From JBLYYQ01 sp048550035 (GTDB taxonomy: Bacteria; Nitrospinota_A; UBA7883; JBLYYQ01), in assembly GCA_048550035.1 (NCBI GenBank), contig JBLYYQ010000058.1:1-12837 (forward strand): a DNA stretch of 12,837 nucleotides, given 5' to 3'. Positions 5,564 through 12,493 of the stretch are shown here, in pieces. A program made the position numbers and the translations under genes. The notes under the pieces were generated by a model. That model was not told where the DNA came from. It saw nothing but the letters and a program-made list of their open reading frames with translations, and searched no databases. Positions within the stretch are counted from its first letter, which is position 1. Every line of letters starts with the position of its first letter.

Positions 5564-6931
5564 ATGGTCAATAGACGCTTTGACTTACCAGCATCAAAAA
5601 CACCAACAAAGTGGCTAAATATTGTTGCAGATATGCCAACAAAACCAAGAGCGCCGCTAAACCCTGCAACTAATGAGCCGATAGCGCCTGAGGATCTTGC
5701 GCCACTTTTCCCAATCGGATTAATTGAGCAAGAAGTGAGTGATAAATCATTGATAGATATCCCTTTACCGGTACTAGATATTTTATCGCTATGGCGTCCT
5801 ACTCCACTATTTAGAGCTAGAAATCTAGAGAAAGCACTAGAAACTCCTGCAAAGATATACTATAAATATGAAGGTGGTTCACCATCTGGCAGCCACAAGT
5901 CCAACACGGCTATTGCACAGGCTTACTATAATAAAGAAGCAGGTGTTAAACGGATCGTAACCGAGACTGGTGCTGGTCAATGGGGATCGGCAATCAGTTT
6001 TGCGTGCCAGAAGTTTCAGTTAGAAACTTTGGTCTATATGGTAAAAATAAGTTATGTCCAAAAGCCATACCGTCGATCAATGATAAGAGTCTGGGGTGGC
6101 GATCTGATCCCATCACCCTCCGACACTACCAATGCTGGCAGAGCGATATTAGAACAAGATCCTGACTCGACCGGCTCACTCGGTATCGCGATCTCAGAAG
6201 CGGTTGAAGTGGCCGCTAACGATAAAACTACTAATTACACTTTAGGCTCTGTCTTGAATCATGTACTATTACACCAATCGGTAATTGGTCTAGAGGCAAA
6301 AGAGCAGATGGAATTGGCCGGTGACTATCCTGATGTGATTATAGGATGTGCAGGTGGTGGTTCTAATCTAGCTGGTCTTATAGCTCCATTTGTAAGAGAC
6401 AAGGTCAATGGCAAAGATATTGATATTATTGGTGTAGAGCCTGCTAGCTGTCCGACAATGACCAAAGGAGAGTTTGCATATGATTTTGGCGACACAGCCA
6501 AGATGACTCCATTAATAGCCACGCATACATTAGGTCACGATTTTATCCCACCTGGCATCCATTCTGGAGGGTTACGATACCATGCGATGGCTCCTATTAT
6601 TAGTCAGCTGTTGGTTGACAATCTGATGAGAGCGAACTCTTATCCACAGCTAGAGTGCTTTCAAGCTGCAACACTCTTTGCGCAGACTGAAGGGATCATA
6701 CCAGCCCCTGAATCATCACATGCCATTAGAGAAGCTATTGTTAATGGACTGATCGCCAAGGAAGAGCAAAAAGAGCGGGTAATTTTATTCAACCTATCAG
6801 GACATGGTCATTTCGATATGAGTGCATATGATGCATTTTTAGACAATAGGCTCACCAACGAGCAGATGGATGATAAAATGCTAAAAGATGCGCTGCTGGC
6901 TATTAAAGATCTTCCTAAGATATCGGAGTAG
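5564..6931 (+). CDS. Tryptophan synthase beta chain-like PLP enzyme, TrpB2 type
   Basis: A 455-residue fold-type II PLP enzyme. TrpB condenses indole with serine to make tryptophan. This protein belongs by sequence to the longer TrpB2 branch rather than the ~400-residue TrpB1 that pairs with TrpA. Visible features are an extended N-terminus, WRPTPLFRARNLEKAL (77-92), the PLP lysine K112 in GSPSGSHKSNTA, the catalytic glutamate E134 in TETGAGQWG, the phosphate-binding GCAGGGSN (261-268), VEPASCPTMT (291-300), an IHSGGLRYH stretch typical of TrpB2, and the C-terminal SGHGHFD (412-418). The ATG is fixed by an in-frame TAG immediately before it and has GAGGA six bases upstream. No trpA or other trp gene is in the window. 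Indole scavenging or another serine/phosphoserine-dependent reaction is possible; the exact substrate is uncertain. Its last 17 bases overlap the convergent TRAP gene. Confidence 0.92.
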   Translation: MVNRRFDLPASKTPTKWLNIVADMPTKPRAPLNPATNEPIAPEDLAPLFPIGLIEQEVSDKSLIDIPLPVLDILSLWRPTPLFRARNLEKALETPAKIYYKYEGGSPSGSHKSNTAIAQAYYNKEAGVKRIVTETGAGQWGSAISFACQKFQLETLVYMVKISYVQKPYRRSMIRVWGGDLIPSPSDTTNAGRAILEQDPDSTGSLGIAISEAVEVAANDKTTNYTLGSVLNHVLLHQSVIGLEAKEQMELAGDYPDVIIGCAGGGSNLAGLIAPFVRDKVNGKDIDIIGVEPASCPTMTKGEFAYDFGDTAKMTPLIATHTLGHDFIPPGIHSGGLRYHAMAPIISQLLVDNLMRANSYPQLECFQAATLFAQTEGIIPAPESSHAIREAIVNGLIAKEEQKERVILFNLSGHGHFDMSAYDAFLDNRLTNEQMDDKMLKDALLAIKDLPKISE

Positions 6932-9011
6932 AACCAGTAACAGCAGGTTTAGTTCTAATATTTAGCAGAAATATCGCAATCAGAAGTACCATACCAGCGA
7001 TATGTAATTGGATATCAAACGGCCAAAGAAGCAAAATCGCACTTATAAATGTTGCTATCCGCGCAGGAATCTTAAGGATATTTTCCATATGACCCTGAAT
7101 AGTTGCTGAAAATGCATAGAGCCCAAAGATCGAGAATATAAAGACGGAGGTAACTTCTGTTGGAGTACCTCCAATAAGAGGTGTGTATGCGAAGAGTATT
7201 GGGACAATATAGAGTCCTTTTGCTACCTTCCAAGACTCAATTCCGGTTGCCATTGGTGGTGATTTTGCAATTACAGCTGCGGTAAAAGCGGTCAAGCAGA
7301 CAGGTGGAGTGATATTACTATCTTGACTGAGCCAGAAGATTATAAGATGTGCAGCTAAGAGTGCAGAGAGCAATACCTCAGGACCTAGTAAACTGTTTCG
7401 AAGCGATTCTAACAGTTCAGGAGGTGTAATAGCTAAAAGTTCTGTTGCTGCCTCTAAAGTAAGTGGTCCTGTTGCATTGGTAATAATATCTGGAGAGACC
7501 AACGATAGAATTGCTTTTGTATCAACTGATAATATAGTGGTGGTAAAGATTTCTATTAACTCTGCATTAACGATAAGCGTATAGATAGCTGGCGCTGATA
7601 GCGTCCCCAAAACGATATATGAGGCAGTCACAGGCAGGCCCATCCCTAATATTAAAGAGGCAACTGCAATCAATCCTAAAGCAATTATCAGGCTCTCTTG
7701 CGACCAAGCAGCAATCATCAGCGAAAATGTATTACCTATACCTGCCATTGAGATTACATTAACAACCAGACCTATGCTACAAAGTAGTAGACCTGTTGTA
7801 ACCATATTGTTTGCACCGAGTGCAAATGTCTCTAAGATATCTTTAAATTTCATCTTATTCGGAGTAAACCATGATGCTATGATCACAGACATAACGCCAA
7901 TCGCAGCAGCGTAAGTTGGTGTAAATCCATATATCAGCAATGATGTCAAAACAACTACAGGTACAATAAAGGTCAATCCACCATTTTTTAAAATCTCGCT
8001 TGCGGGTGGGGTCTCTAACTCTATTAGTCCGATATTCCGTTTCTTTGCTTCAATTCGGACAAAGAATGCCACAGTTAAAAAATATAATATTGCAGGGATA
8101 ATGCTGACCGCAACAATAGTAGTATATGGAATCCCTGTGTAACTTGCCATAACGAATGCACCAGCACCCATTATAGGTGGCATTAACTGTCCACCAGTCG
8201 ACGCTGCAGCCTCAACCGCCGCCGCAAATTTTGGTGAAAATCCTGCCTGTTTCATCAGTGGGATCGTGATCACACCAGTCGATGCGGTATTTGCAATCGC
8301 AGAGCCTGATATTGTTCCTGTAAGTGATGATGCAACAACAGATACCAATCCAGGTCCTCCTATCAATCTACCAGCAACCAATCGTGATACATTAATTATA
8401 AATTCGCTACCTCCTGAACGGAGTAAAAATGCACCAAAAAGGATAAACATAAATACAAATGTTGATGAAATAGTGGCTATATTGCCAAATAATGCATCAT
8501 CACTGAAGATACTTCGAAATAGTATTGTCTCGGTTTGAAGTCCAGGAAATCTAAAAACCCCATCTATTGTACTACCCCACCACCCTACATAGGACAAAGT
8601 TGTGAAGATCAAAATAGGAATAACTATCCCTGTGGTACGCCTTGTGTACTCCATCGCACTGATAATTAGTATTACTGCAAAAACGCTATCTAACCATATA
8701 AACTGGACTCCGCGCCCAAAAATAAAATCTTCGGCAAAGATCATATAAACAGCAGCAATAACTGTGATCAGACCTAGTGCAATATTGAAAAAGAAGACAG
8801 AATAGCTAGTTGCAAACCTCTTTGATTTACCAAATGGGTGCAAAAGTGAGCAAAGTAGTGCGAAACCTGCGTAATGTAATCCGTTCTGAGTGAGGCTAGA
8901 TACTCCACCATAAATATTTGCGTAAAGATGGAAAATAGCAATTGCAACACCTAATACAAAAGCAAGTTTAGCTGAATAGTTCTTAAATTGGTCGGCTCGT
9001 AAACTATTCAT
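6915..9011 (-). CDS. TRAP transporter permease, fused 4TM/12TM subunits (TAXI type, DctQM fusion)
   Basis: A 698-residue inner-membrane protein, the translocating part of a tripartite ATP-independent periplasmic transporter driven by an ion gradient. The N-terminal ~160 residues contain about four hydrophobic helices (DctQ-like) and the rest is the large DctM-like module. Signatures are GGPGLVSVVASSLTGTISGS (218-237), AIANTASTG (238-246), STGGQLMPPIMGAGAF (271-286), a later LGMGLPVTASYIVLGTLSAPA, and near the end SQDSNITPPVCLTAFTAAVI followed by a SPPMATG motif. Such fusions pair with TAXI receptors, and one lies directly upstream. The length fits the fused family. A stretch of about 75 residues between SAPA and the AAHLIIFW helix looks longer than in many relatives. 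The ATG at 9011 has GGAGA 11 bases upstream. The substrate cannot be read from the sequence; characterised TAXI systems carry organic acids or amino acids such as glutamate. Confidence 0.94.
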   Translation of the reverse strand: MNSLRADQFKNYSAKLAFVLGVAIAIFHLYANIYGGVSSLTQNGLHYAGFALLCSLLHPFGKSKRFATSYSVFFFNIALGLITVIAAVYMIFAEDFIFGRGVQFIWLDSVFAVILIISAMEYTRRTTGIVIPILIFTTLSYVGWWGSTIDGVFRFPGLQTETILFRSIFSDDALFGNIATISSTFVFMFILFGAFLLRSGGSEFIINVSRLVAGRLIGGPGLVSVVASSLTGTISGSAIANTASTGVITIPLMKQAGFSPKFAAAVEAAASTGGQLMPPIMGAGAFVMASYTGIPYTTIVAVSIIPAILYFLTVAFFVRIEAKKRNIGLIELETPPASEILKNGGLTFIVPVVVLTSLLIYGFTPTYAAAIGVMSVIIASWFTPNKMKFKDILETFALGANNMVTTGLLLCSIGLVVNVISMAGIGNTFSLMIAAWSQESLIIALGLIAVASLILGMGLPVTASYIVLGTLSAPAIYTLIVNAELIEIFTTTILSVDTKAILSLVSPDIITNATGPLTLEAATELLAITPPELLESLRNSLLGPEVLLSALLAAHLIIFWLSQDSNITPPVCLTAFTAAVIAKSPPMATGIESWKVAKGLYIVPILFAYTPLIGGTPTEVTSVFIFSIFGLYAFSATIQGHMENILKIPARIATFISAILLLWPFDIQLHIAGMVLLIAIFLLNIRTKPAVTGSTPIS

Positions 9012-9078
9012 CTAGTTAATTGTCTCCATTCGGTAAGCAGGCAAACTGTGGAATCATCAAAAACACCTTAACGAAATT

Positions 9079-9106
9079 AACTTAGGATCCCTAAAGATCC
9101 TAAGTT
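9079..9106 (-). promoter_or_regulatory. Stable intercistronic hairpin between TAXI receptor and permease genes
   Basis: AACTTAGGATC (9079-9089) and GATCCTAAGTT (9096-9106) form a perfect 11-bp stem with a six-base loop. On the plus strand it is followed by TTTTTT, so read that way it is a textbook terminator. On the minus strand, the direction of the operon, only TTAATTT follows, so it would be a leaky terminator or a 3'-end stabiliser. It sits 17 bases after the receptor stop. Such hairpins commonly give more binding protein than permease. Confidence 0.7.
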
Positions 9107-9122
9107 TTTTCTCGCTATCAGC

Positions 9123-10181
9123 CTATTTTTTTGGAATAAGCTTAGCTGGCACTTTAATTCCTACTTCCTTATAGTAACGGATAGCACCAGGATGAAGTGG
9201 CATTGGGATACCAACAATAGCCTTATCAATGCTCATAGCTTTCGTTGCCTTATGGATCCCACTTAAGAATGGAAGATTCTCATAGATAGTTTTTGTAATC
9301 ATATAGACCGACTCCTCAGTAGCATCTGACCTAACAACGAGGATATTAGGCTGTGCGATAGTTGTAACATCTTTCTTTAAAGAAGGATAATCCCCAGCTT
9401 TAATAGTAAAAGGAGTCCACAATTCAAGTCCACCATCAGCTTTTTTAGCCTGCTCAGGTGTAAGCCCTAGCAATGTAATTTTGTTACCCATAGAAGCAAA
9501 TGCTTTGGTAATCGCACCGGTTGGTACTCCAGATGGAGTATTAATACCTACAACTTGACCATTCTGGAGGGCATCAGCACTAGGACCGTAACCTGCATAA
9601 AATAGCTTATAATCTTTATCAAGATCAACATTTAGCTTGCTTAATAATGCTCTATTAGAACCGATAGTTCCTGAATTTTTCTTACCAAGCGCAACCTTCA
9701 TACCTTTACCTTTGAGTGCAACAAAATCAGCAATGGTACCAGTTTTTGCATATTTACTAAGGACGATAAATTGTTCCACATTTTGCCATAGCATCGTAAT
9801 TGCTCGTAATTCTTTTTGCGGACCCTCTCCCTTTAGCGGACCGGTACCGGTCCAAGCCCAAAAGCCATAAAGACCCTGGAGGATTCCATACTGGGCTTCG
9901 TTCTCTCGTAGTAATTTAATATTTTCAGCTGAACCGGCAGAGCTAATTGCAGACATTCCTATCTTATGCTTAGGCTGCAATTTTAGTTTTACTAATGTTG
10001 ATATTGCAACTCCTACTGGATAATAAGTACCTCCTGTACTTGCTGTAGCAAGGATACTGTCAGATGCTTTAGCACCCTTTGCTGCAAAACTTGATGGTGC
10101 GTAACCGACTACTAGAAGTGCTAAACTTACTGAAAATAGAACAATACTTCTTAAAACTTTAGTTGGAAAATAGTTTCTCAT
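9123..10181 (-). CDS. TAXI-family TRAP transporter solute receptor (periplasmic)
   Basis: The extracytoplasmic binding protein of the transporter. It opens with a signal peptide: a short basic n-region (RNYFPTKVLRS), a hydrophobic core (IVLFSVSLALLVVG) and a likely SPase I site after SSFA, about residue 33. The mature part carries TAXI-family features: the LATASTGGTYYPVG motif near its start, ISSAGSAENIKLLRENEAQY, a GYGPSADALQNGQV stretch and PMPLHPGAIRYY near the C-terminus. The length (about 350) is typical. Two starts are possible. TTG at 10187 has AAGGG five bases upstream, and ATG at 10181 (chosen here because ATG is commoner) has the same AAGGG 11 bases upstream. They differ by two residues. 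It is the first gene of the operon, with the permease 111 bp downstream. Confidence 0.95.
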   Translation of the reverse strand: MRNYFPTKVLRSIVLFSVSLALLVVGYAPSSFAAKGAKASDSILATASTGGTYYPVGVAISTLVKLKLQPKHKIGMSAISSAGSAENIKLLRENEAQYGILQGLYGFWAWTGTGPLKGEGPQKELRAITMLWQNVEQFIVLSKYAKTGTIADFVALKGKGMKVALGKKNSGTIGSNRALLSKLNVDLDKDYKLFYAGYGPSADALQNGQVVGINTPSGVPTGAITKAFASMGNKITLLGLTPEQAKKADGGLELWTPFTIKAGDYPSLKKDVTTIAQPNILVVRSDATEESVYMITKTIYENLPFLSGIHKATKAMSIDKAIVGIPMPLHPGAIRYYKEVGIKVPAKLIPKK

Positions 10182-10223
10182 TGTCAAACATACCCTTCTC
10201 TAAATTAACATTGTGCGTTTAAA

Positions 10224-10243
10224 TGTACTTACCCGATAGTACA
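10224..10243. promoter_or_regulatory. Operator-like dyad TGTACT-N8-AGTACA at the TAXI receptor promoter
   Basis: Perfect 6-bp arms are separated by eight bases. They cover the predicted transcription start (about 10236) and touch the -10 element. A repressor bound here would block RNA polymerase. No regulator gene is adjacent to the transporter, so the protein that reads this site is unknown. Confidence 0.4.
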
Positions 10244-10271
10244 CGCTATGAAGAAAAGAACAAAATGTCAA
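10243..10271 (-). promoter_or_regulatory. Sigma-70 promoter of the TAXI-TRAP operon
   Basis: On the minus strand a perfect -35 TTGACA (10266-10271) is followed after exactly 17 bp by TAGCGT (10243-10248), a partial -10. This predicts a start near 10236 and a leader of about 50 bases. It is the best consensus promoter in the window. The -10 resembles the TAGCAT before trpB2. Confidence 0.6.
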
Positions 10272-10301
10272 GTTTTATTTTGCACTCTAGGTATTAATTG
10301 C

Positions 10302-10316
10302 TATTCAATTTGAATA
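10302..10316. promoter_or_regulatory. Palindrome TATTCAA-T-TTGAATA upstream of the TAXI promoter
   Basis: Perfect 7-bp arms surround one central base, centred about 40 bp upstream of the -35 of the TAXI operon. The position suits an activator site. It is AT-rich, so chance cannot be excluded. Confidence 0.3.
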
Positions 10317-10380
10317 TTTTTAAATTATCTAAAAGAAAATCAGTTCTGAATTTAAGCTAGAATTATAATGGAAGGTTTGA

Positions 10381-11169
10381 TTAAAAAGTACGAACAAACT
10401 CTGCCTCGTAGTTTGTCCTATTATAGCACTCTATTGGACTACCGTCCTCCTCAACGAAAGAGAGATAAAATGAATAGGCTTCTTCAGTAATATAAGCGTT
10501 GCTCCCATCAGCCGTAAGAGAAGTATAAAAGTGAGAAATCATTAGATTTTCTGCATTATAACCTGCATCATCAATATTCCAACTACCGCCAAACCCAAAT
10601 TGCACATCTACAGCATTAAAGTAGCTGTCATAAAGCCCTGTAGTAGTGTTCTCACAAGTTACTATAGCATATTGTAAACTAGAATGGTAACAATCAGGGC
10701 TCCTATTTTCTACTGCAAGAAGAATGTTCGTATCAGTTACAATACTACCTTGGGCTTGTTGAAAAAAACCTAACCCTAGCAGCGGAGGCGTAGTAGTATT
10801 TTCATCAACAGGAAAAGAAGTCCTAGTTATAACAATATACGAATCCTGCGGATCATCATCATCATGTTTAAAGAACTCTTCAGTATAGTTACCCGAAATG
10901 AAATCGTAACAATAATCAGGATATTTAAAGGTGGTTTTAACTTTATATAACCTATTTTCAATTGCTGGATAACCACCCTCATCCACAAGTGGACTCACTT
11001 CTTGATCTAGTGTCACATCCCCAGCCCAAGGTTCTCGTGCATCACAAAAGACACTCCATGCACAGCCAGGATTATCGTGCTCATCACAAGCAACGATCAA
11101 CGAAGTAGAAGTGATAAGTAGAATTAGAATTGATAGTCGCATCATTTTAAATCGTAAAATTCTTGTCAT
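10381..11169 (-). CDS. Predicted lipoprotein of unknown function, Cys-containing
   Basis: I do not recognise this 262-residue protein. It starts with a basic n-region (MTRILRFKMMR) and a hydrophobic core, then a lipobox LIVAC with the lipidated Cys at 28. Asp at the next position is, in E. coli-type sorting, a signal to stay in the inner membrane. After the lipid Cys there are six further cysteines (36, 42, 87, 160, 172 and about 248), an even number that suggests disulfides in the periplasm. The mature chain is acidic and rich in Tyr, Asn and Asp, with predicted beta-type segments and an HDDDD patch (102-106) encoded by a short ATC-type trinucleotide run at 10852-10863. No catalytic motif is evident. 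ATG 11169 is taken as the start; ATG codons at residues 9-10 are alternatives, and none has a strong ribosome binding site. It is a single gene, divergent from leuB. Confidence 0.8.
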   Translation of the reverse strand: MTRILRFKMMRLSILILLITSTSLIVACDEHDNPGCAWSVFCDAREPWAGDVTLDQEVSPLVDEGGYPAIENRLYKVKTTFKYPDYCYDFISGNYTEEFFKHDDDDPQDSYIVITRTSFPVDENTTTPPLLGLGFFQQAQGSIVTDTNILLAVENRSPDCYHSSLQYAIVTCENTTTGLYDSYFNAVDVQFGFGGSWNIDDAGYNAENLMISHFYTSLTADGSNAYITEEAYSFYLSFVEEDGSPIECYNRTNYEAEFVRTF

Positions 11170-11217
11170 TGCTCAAAAAAATCCCTAAAAATAATAGTTA
11201 AGCACAAGCTCTCTAAG

Positions 11218-11229
11218 TCAGAGCTCTGA
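11218..11229. promoter_or_regulatory. Perfect 12-bp palindrome TCAGAGCTCTGA at the lipoprotein start of transcription
   Basis: An uninterrupted palindrome directly downstream of the predicted -10 of the lipoprotein gene, about at its transcription start. It is also GC-richer than its surroundings. Direct copies of AGTCAG (11216-11221, 11237-11242) and AGCACAA (11201-11207, 11241-11247) lie around it. A repressor site is plausible. Confidence 0.35.
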
Positions 11230-11257
11230 TATATAGAGTCAGCACAAAAATTATCAA
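11230..11257 (-). promoter_or_regulatory. Candidate sigma-70 promoter of the lipoprotein gene
   Basis: On the minus strand TTGATA (11252-11257, five of six consensus bases) and TATATA (11230-11235) are 16 bp apart, giving a start near 11223 and a leader of about 54 bases. Confidence 0.45.
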
Positions 11258-11305
11258 ACTAATTATAGTATAGTTTATATAAAGTAGCAAATAAATTATT
11301 GATAA

Positions 11306-11333
11306 TTTACAAAAATTTTGCTAACAGTATATT
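11306..11333 (+). promoter_or_regulatory. Candidate sigma-70 promoter of leuB
   Basis: TTTACA (11306-11311) and TATATT (11328-11333) each match five of six consensus bases and are 16 bp apart. The -10 lies in the first copy of a tandem repeat, and the second copy supplies a further -10-like TATAAC at 11343-11348. Confidence 0.4.
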
Positions 11334-11346
11334 TACTAACAGTATA
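11321..11346. repeat. Tandem 11-bp repeat CTAACAGTATA in the leuB promoter region
   Basis: Identical copies stand at 11321-11331 and 11336-11346, a 15-bp period with the spacer TTTA. The repeat duplicates a -10-like element just upstream of the leuB ribosome binding site. It may be a recent small duplication or a pair of protein sites. Confidence 0.6.
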
Positions 11347-11368
11347 ACAAATAGAGGAAAGTGGATTT

Positions 11369-12439
11369 GTGAAAATTGCCATATTGCCAGGAGACGGCAT
11401 CGGGAAAGAGGTTGTCGACGCATCATTAAAGGTGCTAGATCGTATTGATAATAAGTATTCTCTTAATTTGGAGCTCCAGTCTGCTTTGGTCGGTGGAACA
11501 GCATATGACGATAGCAAAACGCCACTACCAAATTCTACTTTGGAGCTTGCCAAAAGTGCTGATGCAGTGCTACTAGGTGCTGTTGGCGGTCCAAAATGGG
11601 AAACATTAGATTATAAAGTCAGACCAGAGAGAGCCTTACTTGCACTCCGTTCAGAATTAGATCTTTATGCAAACCTTCGCCCTGCCAAAGTATTTTCTGC
11701 ATTAGTCGATGCATCTACGTTGAAGCGTGAAGTCATTGATAATATTGATATAATGGTGATCCGCGAACTAGTTGGTGGAATCTATTTTGGTGAGCCTCGT
11801 GGAGTAACACGAGCTCCTGATGGTCAATTGCGTGGTGTTAACACATTGATATATAGTGAATCTGAAATTGAGCGGATTGCTAAAGTTGCTTTTGAACTTG
11901 CTAGAGGGCGTAATGCGAAAAAGGTCTGTTCAGTCGATAAGGCAAATGTTCTAGAATCGACTGAACTTTGGCGTGACACAGTAACGAAAGTCCATGATAA
12001 GTATCAAGATATTGCACTTACACATATGTATGTTGATAACTGTGCTATGCAGCTTATTCGTAATCCGAAACAGTTTGATATCATAGTCACGACCAACCTA
12101 TTTGGTGATATTTTATCAGATGCTGCTGCAATGTTAACAGGCTCGATAGGGATGTTGCCTTCTGCTTCGCTTTCTGATTCAAAAGGGATGTTTGAACCGG
12201 TTCATGGCTCAGCACCAGACATAGCAGGTAAAAATTTGGCAAACCCGTTAGCAACAATATTATCTATCGCTATGATGCTTCGTCATTCATTTAATCTTTT
12301 TGATATTGCTGACGAAATTGAACTTGCGGTCAAAACTGTGCTAGATCAAAACTATAGAACTGTAGATATTCAAGATGAAAATTCGATCCTCGTTGGCTGT
12401 GACAAAATGGGCGAATTGGTTGTAAATGCTATTTACTAA
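11369..12439 (+). CDS. leuB: 3-isopropylmalate dehydrogenase (LeuB)
   Basis: A 356-residue cytoplasmic, NAD-dependent enzyme that oxidises and decarboxylates 3-isopropylmalate in leucine synthesis. The N-terminus KIAILPGDGIGKEVV is typical. The substrate-binding residues known from the Thermus enzyme are all visible: R94 and R104 (LRSELDLYANLRP), R132 (VIRELVGGIYFGEPRG) and Y139. K191 (SVDKANVLE), D223 (YVDNCAMQL), D247 and D251 (NLFGDILSDAA) are also present. GSAPDIAGKNLANP (280-293) contributes to NAD binding. The length is normal. The GTG start at 11369 is set by homology and by GAGG 11 bases upstream. It is co-directional with asd, 54 bp downstream. leuC and leuD, often directly upstream of leuB, are absent here, so the leucine genes are split in this genome or lie elsewhere. 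Confidence 0.97.
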   Translation: MKIAILPGDGIGKEVVDASLKVLDRIDNKYSLNLELQSALVGGTAYDDSKTPLPNSTLELAKSADAVLLGAVGGPKWETLDYKVRPERALLALRSELDLYANLRPAKVFSALVDASTLKREVIDNIDIMVIRELVGGIYFGEPRGVTRAPDGQLRGVNTLIYSESEIERIAKVAFELARGRNAKKVCSVDKANVLESTELWRDTVTKVHDKYQDIALTHMYVDNCAMQLIRNPKQFDIIVTTNLFGDILSDAAAMLTGSIGMLPSASLSDSKGMFEPVHGSAPDIAGKNLANPLATILSIAMMLRHSFNLFDIADEIELAVKTVLDQNYRTVDIQDENSILVGCDKMGELVVNAIY

Positions 12440-12493
12440 ATAGTGAAATAGTATAAAATCATAAATTTTATTTAGCTTAAACAGGTACAAATT

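Noticed and set aside
8266..8538. 90-codon plus-strand open frame within the TRAP permease
   Set aside because: It is antisense to a conserved membrane region; hydrophobic codons give open antisense frames easily.
10852..10866. ATC trinucleotide run in the lipoprotein as a phase-variable repeat
   Set aside because: It has only about four units and a three-base period, so length change would not shift the frame; it simply encodes an Asp-rich patch.
12450..12475. AT-only hairpin (ATAAAAT/ATTTTAT) between leuB and asd as a terminator
   Set aside because: The stem has no GC pairs and no T-tract follows, so it would be too weak to stop transcription.
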